DNA of 64,000 bases from Hyperoodon ampullatus. Its lineage: Eukaryota > Chordata > Mammalia > Artiodactyla > Ziphiidae. The translations under genes and the position numbers were made by a program. A model generated the notes under the pieces. The model ran no database searches. It was not told the origin of the DNA and was given only the letters and a program-made list of their open reading frames with translations. The stretch lies in assembly GCA_949752795.1 (NCBI GenBank), contig OX457061.1, positions 30,074,425-30,138,424 on the forward strand. Reading direction: 5' to 3'. Shown here piece after piece: positions 57,961 through 64,000 of the stretch (position 1 is the first letter of the stretch; each line of letters starts with the position of its first letter).

Positions 57961-58124
57961 CTGATGAGTCCATTGGTAGTCAAGTCATGGTACTTCCCTG
58001 AGATTTTTCGCACTGGTTCTGATAAATAGGGTCATTCTCCCTCTGATGAGTCCATTGGTAGTCAAGTCATGGTACTTCCCTGAGATTTTTCACACTGGTT
58101 CTGATAAATAGGGTCATTCTCCCT
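57961..58124 (+). repeat. 82-bp tandem duplication, two copies
   Basis: Positions 57961-58042 are repeated at 58043-58124 with about one difference (TTTTTCGCACT versus TTTTTCACACT). The near identity points to a recent local duplication about 0.8 kb downstream of the TOPORS-like gene. It has no coding potential. Confidence 0.9.
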
Positions 58125-58479
58125 CTCTAGTAGCAAATGGTGAAATTTTAAATTTGGATACTATTAAGAGCTGTATTTCTGAATTTGTGAAGAAAATCAG
58201 TTTGAGGTAAGTGAGGAGAAAGCTAGCAAGGACAAGCAAGATAAGTCATGAGAGTCTTGGAGTCAGGACCTGGATCTTTTAGAAACTGAGCTGCCCTTTT
58301 GCTTTTCACACAGTTTTATTTTTTAACCCTTTCTATTTAGGTTTTTTGAGTCAATACATTTCCTCTGTGCCTCTCTTATTAAGTGGAATTTCCAATTACT
58401 TGTAATCAAGCAGTTCACTGGGAAGTAGCACAATGGAAATCTGTGAGAGAATAGACAGGGAGCAACAATTTCCTTGGGG

Positions 58480-58600
58480 AGGTTTCCAAGGGCTTCTTGG
58501 AGAAGTAATATGAATATGGTCTTGAAGAGTGAGTAGGAGTTTTCCAGGTGAATGTGTTGGCAAGGGCTATCAAGAAAAAGTAAGCAACTTAGAGAAAAAA
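58480..58600 (+). repeat. L2-class fragment
   Basis: GGTCTTGAAGAGTGAGTAGG and AGTTTTCCAGGTGAATGTG resemble an ancient interspersed repeat body. Confidence 0.4.
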
Positions 58601-59499
58601 AGAAGAAAAAAAAATTTCCAGCACTCTTCCTCCAGGGTGACTGGAAAATTCAGAGAGATAGACTGAGAAGGGAGGCTGATGCCAAGTTGTGAACAGTAAT
58701 GAAACCTGGCTTTTCTGGGTCCACAGCCCAGAGGCACAATGATGAAGCACCTAATTGTAGCACAGGACTTGAAATTCAAATTAATTTTCTAAAATACCAT
58801 TTTGTTTTAATAACTCCCATTTAAAATTAATCAAGACATGTTCTTACAAAAATCTTAGAAAACCTGTGTAAACACATATTTATAAAAATATAAATGTGTT
58901 TCAGTACATTCAGTTGTAAACATAATATTTCTCTTTTTTAATCCACACTTTCATAAGTTATTTGAGCAGTCCACTGTCAACCAAGAGCTACAATTTTCAT
59001 GGTAAAGATTCATGGGAATATATGCAAAGTCCTGAGATTAGGAACAGGAAATCAACTGTAGTGGTTCAAGGTCACCACAGTTTAGCAGCACAGGCAGATT
59101 TTGTTTTATTGTGCTTCACTTTGCACTCCACAGATATTATATTTTTTAAAAATTGAAGGTTTGTGGCAACCTACATCAAGCAAGTCTATTGGCATAATTT
59201 TCTAATAGCACTTGCTCACTTCGTATCTCTGTGTCACATTTTGGTAATTCTCTCAATATTTCAAACTTTTTCATTATTATTATATTTGCTATGGTGACCT
59301 GTCATCAGTGATCTTTGATGTTACTATTGTAATTGTTTTGGGGTGCCATGAACCAGGCTCTGTAAGACCGTGAACTTAATTGATAAATGTTGTGTGTTCT
59401 GACTGCTCCACTGACCAGCTGTTCCCTCTCTCCCTTTACTCAGGCCTCCCTATTTCCTGCAATACAGTATTAAAAGTAAACCAGTTAATAACCCTAAAA

Positions 59500-61520
59500 T
59501 GGCCTCTAAGTGTCCAAGTGAAAAAAAGAGTTCCCACCTTTTACTTTAAGCCAAAAGCTAGAAATGATTAAGCTTAGCACCGAGATAGGCCAAAAGCTAG
59601 ATCTCTTGCACCAAACAATTAGCTAAGTGATGAATGCAAATGTAAACTTCTTAAAGGAAATTAAAAGTGCTACTCCAGAGAACACAACAATGATAAGAAA
59701 GCAAAACAGCCTTATTGCTAATTTGGAGAAAGTTTTAGTGGTCTGGATAGAAGATCAAACCAGCCACAACATTCTTTTAAGCCAACGCCTAATGCAGAGA
59801 AAATCCCTAACTCTCTTAAATTCTATGAAGGCTGAGAGAGGTAAGGAAGCTTCAGAAGAAAAGTTTGAAGGTAGCAGAGGTTCATGAGGTTTAAGGAAAG
59901 AAGCTGTCTCTATAACATAGACATGCAAGAGGAAGCAGCAAGTGCTGATGTAGAAGTTGCAGCAAGTTATCCAGAAGATCTAGGTAAAATAATTAATGAA
60001 GGTGCTACACTAAACAAGAGATTTGCAATGTAGGCAAAACAGCTTTATATTGGAAGAAGATGCCTTCTAGGACTTTCATAGCTAGAGAGGAGAAGTCAAT
60101 GGCTGGCTTCAAAGCTTCAAGACTGACTCTCTTGTTAGGGGCTAATGTAGCTGGTGACTTTTAGTTGAGGCCAATGCTCATTTACCATCCTGAAAATCCT
60201 AGGGCAGTTAAGACTTATGCTAAATCTATTCTTCCTGTGCTGTATAAATGGAACAATAAAACCTGGATGACAGCACATCTGTTTACAACATGGTTTACTG
60301 AATATTATAAGCCCACTGTCAAGACCCACTGCTCAGAAAAAAAGATTCCTTTCAAAGTATTACTGCCCACTGACAATGTTACCTGGTTACCCAAGAGCTT
60401 TGATGGATATGTACAATGAGATTAATGTGCTTTCATGCCTGCTAATATGACATTCATTCTGCAGTCCATGGATCAAGGAATAATTTTGACTTTTGATTCT
60501 TATCATTTAAAAAATACATTTCATAAGGCTACAGCTGCCATAGAGAATGATTCCTCTAATGGATCTGGGCAAAGTCAATTGAAAACCTGGAAAGGATCTA
60601 CCATTCTAGATGCTGTTAAGAACATTTATCCTTAAAGAAATACAAATAATGTGTTTTCACTTATATGTGGAATCTAAAAAACAAAACAAATGAGCAAATA
60701 TAACAAAACAGAAAGACTCACAGAGAACAAACTAATGGTTACCAGAGAGGAGAGGGGGAGGAGGAGGGGTGAAATAGGTGAAGGGGATTCAGAGGTAAGA
60801 ATTGGCAGTTATAAAGTAAATAAGTCACAGGGATGTAATGTACAGCACAGAGAATATAGTCAATATTTTATAATAACTTTGTATCATGTGTAATCTATAA
60901 AAATTTTGAATCACTGTGTTGTATACCTCAAACTAGTATAACTATACTTCAGTTTTAAAAAAGAACATTTTTGAGTCATAGGAAGAGGTCAAAATATGAA
61001 CATTAACAGGAGTTTGGAAGAAGCTGATTCCAGCCTTCATGGGTGACTTTGAGGGGTTCAAGACTTCAGTGGAGAAAGTAACTGCAGATGTGGTGGAAAT
61101 AACAAGAGAGCTAGAATGAGGGTTGGAGCCTGAATATGTGATTGAATTGCTGTAATCTCATGATAAAACCTTAATAAATGAAGAGTTTCTTCTTATGCAT
61201 GAGCTAAAAAGTGGTTTCTTGAGATGGGATCCACTCCTGGTGAATATGCTCTGAAGATTGTTGAAATGACAACAAAAGATTTAGAATGTTACTTAGTTGA
61301 CAAAGCAGCTGTAGGGTTTGAGAGGACTGACTTCAGTTTTGAAAGAAGTTCTACTTTTAGTAAAATGCTATCAAACAGCATTGCATGCTACGGAGAAATC
61401 ACTTATGAAAGGAAGAGTTCACTGATGGGGCAAACTTCACTGTTGTCTTATGTTAAGAAATTGCTCTGGCTGCCCCTGCCTCCAGCATCCACCCTGATCC
61501 GTCAGCAGCCACCAGCACTG
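59500..61520 (+). pseudogene. Tigger1 transposase remnant
   Basis: The DDE transposase frame is broken into pieces (59627-59887, 60165-60419, 60435-60635 and 61224-61550). The N-terminal part would be the CENP-B-like DNA-binding domain and 60165-60419 the catalytic core. The L1 insertion at 60628 splits it, and multiple stops and frame changes rule out activity. The last piece reads into SINE-flanking T-rich sequence. Confidence 0.85.
60628..60960 (+). mobile_element. L1 3' end inserted in Tigger1
   Basis: L1 3' terminal sequence (CTTATATGTGGAATCTAAAA, GGTTACCAGAGAGGAGAGGG, GTATACCTCAAACTAGTATA) interrupts the transposase. AAGAACATTT at 60618-60627 and 60961-60970 is its 10-bp target-site duplication. 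Confidence 0.92.
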
Positions 61521-61537
61521 ACACAAGACCCTCTATT

Positions 61538-61782
61538 TTTTTTTTTTTAATTATTTTTTATTTTTATTTATTTTTTTTTTATTTTTTTTGCGGTACGCGG
61601 GCCTCTCACTGCTGTGGCCTCTCTCGTCGCGGAGCACAGGCTCCGGATGCGCAGGCTCAGCGGCCATGGTGCACGGACTCAGCCGCTCCGTGGCATGTGG
61701 GATCCTCCCAGACCGGGGAACGAACCCGTGTCCCCTGCATCGGCAGGCGGACTCTCAACCACTGCGCCACCAGGGAAGCCCC
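61538..61782 (-). mobile_element. Cetacean CHR-type SINE in Tigger1, first copy
   Basis: T-rich start with scattered A interruptions (61538-61588), then the CpG-rich reverse SINE ending ACCAGGGAAGCCCC. ACAAGACCCTCTATT at 61523-61537 and 61783-61797 is a perfect 15-bp target-site duplication; it lies within Tigger1 sequence. Confidence 0.95.
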
Positions 61783-61865
61783 ACAAGACCCTCTATTAGC
61801 AAAAAAATTACAATTCACTGAAGGCTCAGATGATGGTTAGCACTGTTTAGCAATAAGTTATTTTT

Positions 61866-62082
61866 TTTTTTTTTTTTTTTTTTTTTTGCGGTTCGCGGGC
61901 CTCTCACTGTTGTGGCCTCTCCCGTTGTGGAGCACAGGCTCCAGACGCACAGGCTCAGCGGCCATGGCTCACGGGCCCAGCCGCTCCGCGGCATGTGGGA
62001 TCCTCCCGGACCGGGGCACGAACCCGTGTCCCCTGCATCGGCAGGCGGACTCTCAACCACTGCGCCACCAGGGAAGCCCCAA
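61866..62082 (-). mobile_element. Cetacean CHR-type SINE in Tigger1, second copy
   Basis: Same orientation as, and only about 85 bases from, the first copy. CAATAAGTTATTTTT at 61851-61865 (running into the T tract) and 62083-62097 is its target-site duplication. The copies have different T-tract structures and different duplications, so they are separate insertions and not a tandem duplication. Confidence 0.95.
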
Positions 62083-62286
62083 CAATAAGTTATTTTTAAT
62101 TAAGGTATGTACATTGTGTTTTTAGATATAATGCTATTGCACATATAATAAACTACAGTATACTATAAACATGACTTTTATATTCACTAGGAGACCAAGA
62201 ACTTTGTGTGACTTGCTTTATTGTGCTATTTGCTTTATTGCAGTGGTCTGGAACCAAACCTGCAATATCTCTGAGGCATGCCTGTA

Positions 62287-62911
62287 GTTAACATTAAAAA
62301 ATAAAGTAAAACTGTTATTGTGGTCAAAAGTGTACTTATGAACCAATAATGTTAGGCTGCATTCAAATATGTAGAGAAATTCTCTGTGTAGGGAAAACCA
62401 AAATAGATATCTAAATATCTTCAAATACATGAATGGATGTTCTCTAGGCAAGTATATACCTCTGGGTCATTTAGGAAAGGAATTTGGCTTTATTTAAGGA
62501 GAAATTTACAGGGAGTGGTGAATTTTGCTTGATCAAAGAAAACCTGTCCTATGAGAGTTATCACACGGTTCCAATGAGTGGACATATGGTAAATCAAGAG
62601 ACCAATAAGGGAAAGTGCTCTTGTCTTTGGAAGTGTCCATGCATGGCTGGAACCCTATAATATAAGAAATCTGACTGGATGTTTTATAAATTTCCATTTA
62701 ACTCAAAGATTCCAAGATTTATTAACAAGTCACAGAAATTTGTTAACGAACCAAAAATATCATACCTTTATATAGCACAACAACTTTTCTTGGATGGGAA
62801 AAATGTCAATGATAATACAGTAATAATAATTATTACTGAAAGTTAACTATTTGTGACACACTCACACAAACTCTATGAAATATTATTTGAATCTATATTT
62901 TAAAGATGAAG
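62287..62911. other. Intergenic DNA between Tigger1 and the right-edge L1
   Basis: No repeat or gene recognised; AT-rich with a TAATAATAATTATTA run near 62820. Confidence 0.5.
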
Positions 62912-64000
62912 GGGAGGAGCTTCAAGATGGCGGAAGAATAAGACGCGGAGATCACTTTCCTCCCCACAAATACATCAGAAATACATCTACACGTGGAACG
63001 ACTCCTACAGAACACCTACTAAATGCTGGCAGAAGACCCCAGACCTCCCAAAAGGCAAGACTCCCCATGTACCTGGGTAAGGCAAAAGAAAAAAGAAAAA
63101 ACAGAGACAAAAGAATAGGGACGGGACCTGCACCAGTGGGAAGGAGCCGTGAAGGAGGAAAGGTTTCCTCCGCGAAGCCCCTTCGCAGGCGGAGACTGCG
63201 GGTGGCGGAGAGGGGGAGCTTCAGAGCCATGGAGGAGAGCGCAGCAACAGGGGTGCGGAGGGCAAAGCGGAGAGATTCCCACACAGAGGATCGGTGCCGA
63301 CCGGCACTCACCAGCCTGAGAGGCTTGTCTGCTCACCCTCCGGGGCGGGCGGGGGCTGGGAGCTGAGGCTTGGGCTTCGGTTGGATCGCAGGGAGAGGAC
63401 TTGGGTTGGCTGCGTGAACACAGCCTGAAGAGGGCTAGTGCGCCATAGATAGCTGGGAGGGAGTCCGGGAAAAGGTCTGGACCTGCCTAAGAGGCAAGAG
63501 AGTTTTTCTTGCCTTTGTTTCCTGGTGCGCGAGGAGAGGGGTTTCAGAGCACCGCTTAAAGGAACTCCAGAGATGGGCGCGAGCCGCGGCTAACAGCACG
63601 GACCCCAGAGACGGGCATGAGACGCTAAGGCTGCTGCTGCCGCCACCAAGAAACCTGTGTGTGAGCAAAGGTCACTATCCCACCTCCCCTCCGGGGACCC
63701 TGGGCATCCCGCCACTGCCAGGGTCCCGTGATCCAGGGACAACTTCCCCAGGAGAATGCATGGCATGCCTCAGGCTGCTGCAACGTTATGCTGGCCTCTG
63801 CCACTGCAGGCTCGCCCCGCATCCGTACCCCTCCCTCCCCCCCAGCCTGAGTGAGCCAGAGCCCCTGAATCAGCTGCTCCTTTAACCCCGTCCTGTCTGG
63901 GCAAAGAACAGCCTCCCTCAGGCGACCTACATGCAGAGGCGGGGCCAAATCCTAAGCTGAGTCCCGGGAGCTGTGCAAAAAAAGAAGAGAAAGGGAAATC
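62912..64000 (+). mobile_element. 5' end of a young L1, running off the window
   Basis: The sequence begins GAGCTTCAAGATGGCGGAAG, the start of a cetartiodactyl L1 5' UTR, and continues to the right edge in a GC- and CpG-rich stretch unlike the AT-rich surroundings. This is the internal promoter region. The frames inside it, such as 62875-63366, are 5' UTR readings and not host genes. No ORF1 is reached within the window, so coding capacity cannot be judged. Retained CpGs suggest a fairly recent insertion. Confidence 0.85.

Larger units (their letters stand above)
59091..62284 (+). mobile_element. Tigger1 (pogo-class) DNA transposon, near full length, with three insertions
   Basis: The element starts CAGGCAG (59091) and ends GGCATGCCTG (62284), imperfect terminal inverted repeats; TA follows the right end and CA stands where a left TA would be. 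The interior aligns along its whole length, as I recall it, with Tigger1: ATGGCCTCTAAGTGTCCAAG (helix-turn-helix start), the AGACAATGTTACC region and GGCTCAGATGATGGTTAGCA near the end. Removing the L1 and two SINE insertions leaves about 2.35 kb, close to the roughly 2.4 kb family length. Confidence 0.9.

Noticed and set aside
62875..63366. 163-codon forward frame and the 105-119-codon reverse frames at 62952-63336
   Set aside because: They lie in the L1 5' UTR, and the beginning of the same reading occurs in the L1 at 2302-2580.

Overview
This is nuclear DNA from a cetacean (whale or dolphin). The strongest evidence is seven copies of a CpG-rich tRNA-derived SINE of the cetacean CHR type, several flanked by perfect or nearly perfect target-site duplications. 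Two longer CHR-1-like SINEs, L1 elements of the cetartiodactyl kind and widespread ancient mammalian repeats (MIR, L2, MER20, MER2, Tigger1, an ERVL LTR) fit the same assignment. The window is AT-rich, gene-poor and mostly intergenic. I see no bacterial genes, rRNA, tRNA genes or CRISPR arrays.

Layout. 1-2.26 kb holds decayed L1 sequence in both orientations. 2.27-6.29 kb is an L1 that keeps its 5' end and poly(A) tail but has lost most of ORF2 and carries a SINE. 6.3-31 kb is intergenic DNA with scattered SINEs, MIR, L2 and L1 3' ends, plus a MER2 element split by a SINE. 31.6-33.1 kb is an old reverse-strand L1. 33-44 kb carries MIR, a MER-type element, a 101-bp tandem duplication, a MER21-like LTR and another SINE. 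44.3-46.4 kb is an L1 with a 5' inversion. 47-55 kb is mostly unique DNA with an old L1 endonuclease fragment and an (AT)n tract. 55.05-57.2 kb is the only protein-coding locus. 59.1-62.3 kb is a nearly full-length Tigger1 transposon carrying three later insertions. From 62.9 kb a CpG-rich L1 5' end runs off the right edge.

The one gene is a TOPORS-like locus (TOPORSL). TOPORS is a nuclear RING-type ubiquitin and SUMO E3 ligase. Here the central globular domain that follows the RING is well preserved and the basic, Ser-rich C-terminal half is open. The RING itself is decayed: by my alignment five of eight zinc ligands are lost and a TAG lies inside it. The frame also shifts at a 15-A run. It is either a pseudogene or a RING-less protein whose frameshift is a homopolymer artefact. 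I found no undescribed multi-gene system; the most informative signals are this gene's state and the layered, datable transposon insertions.
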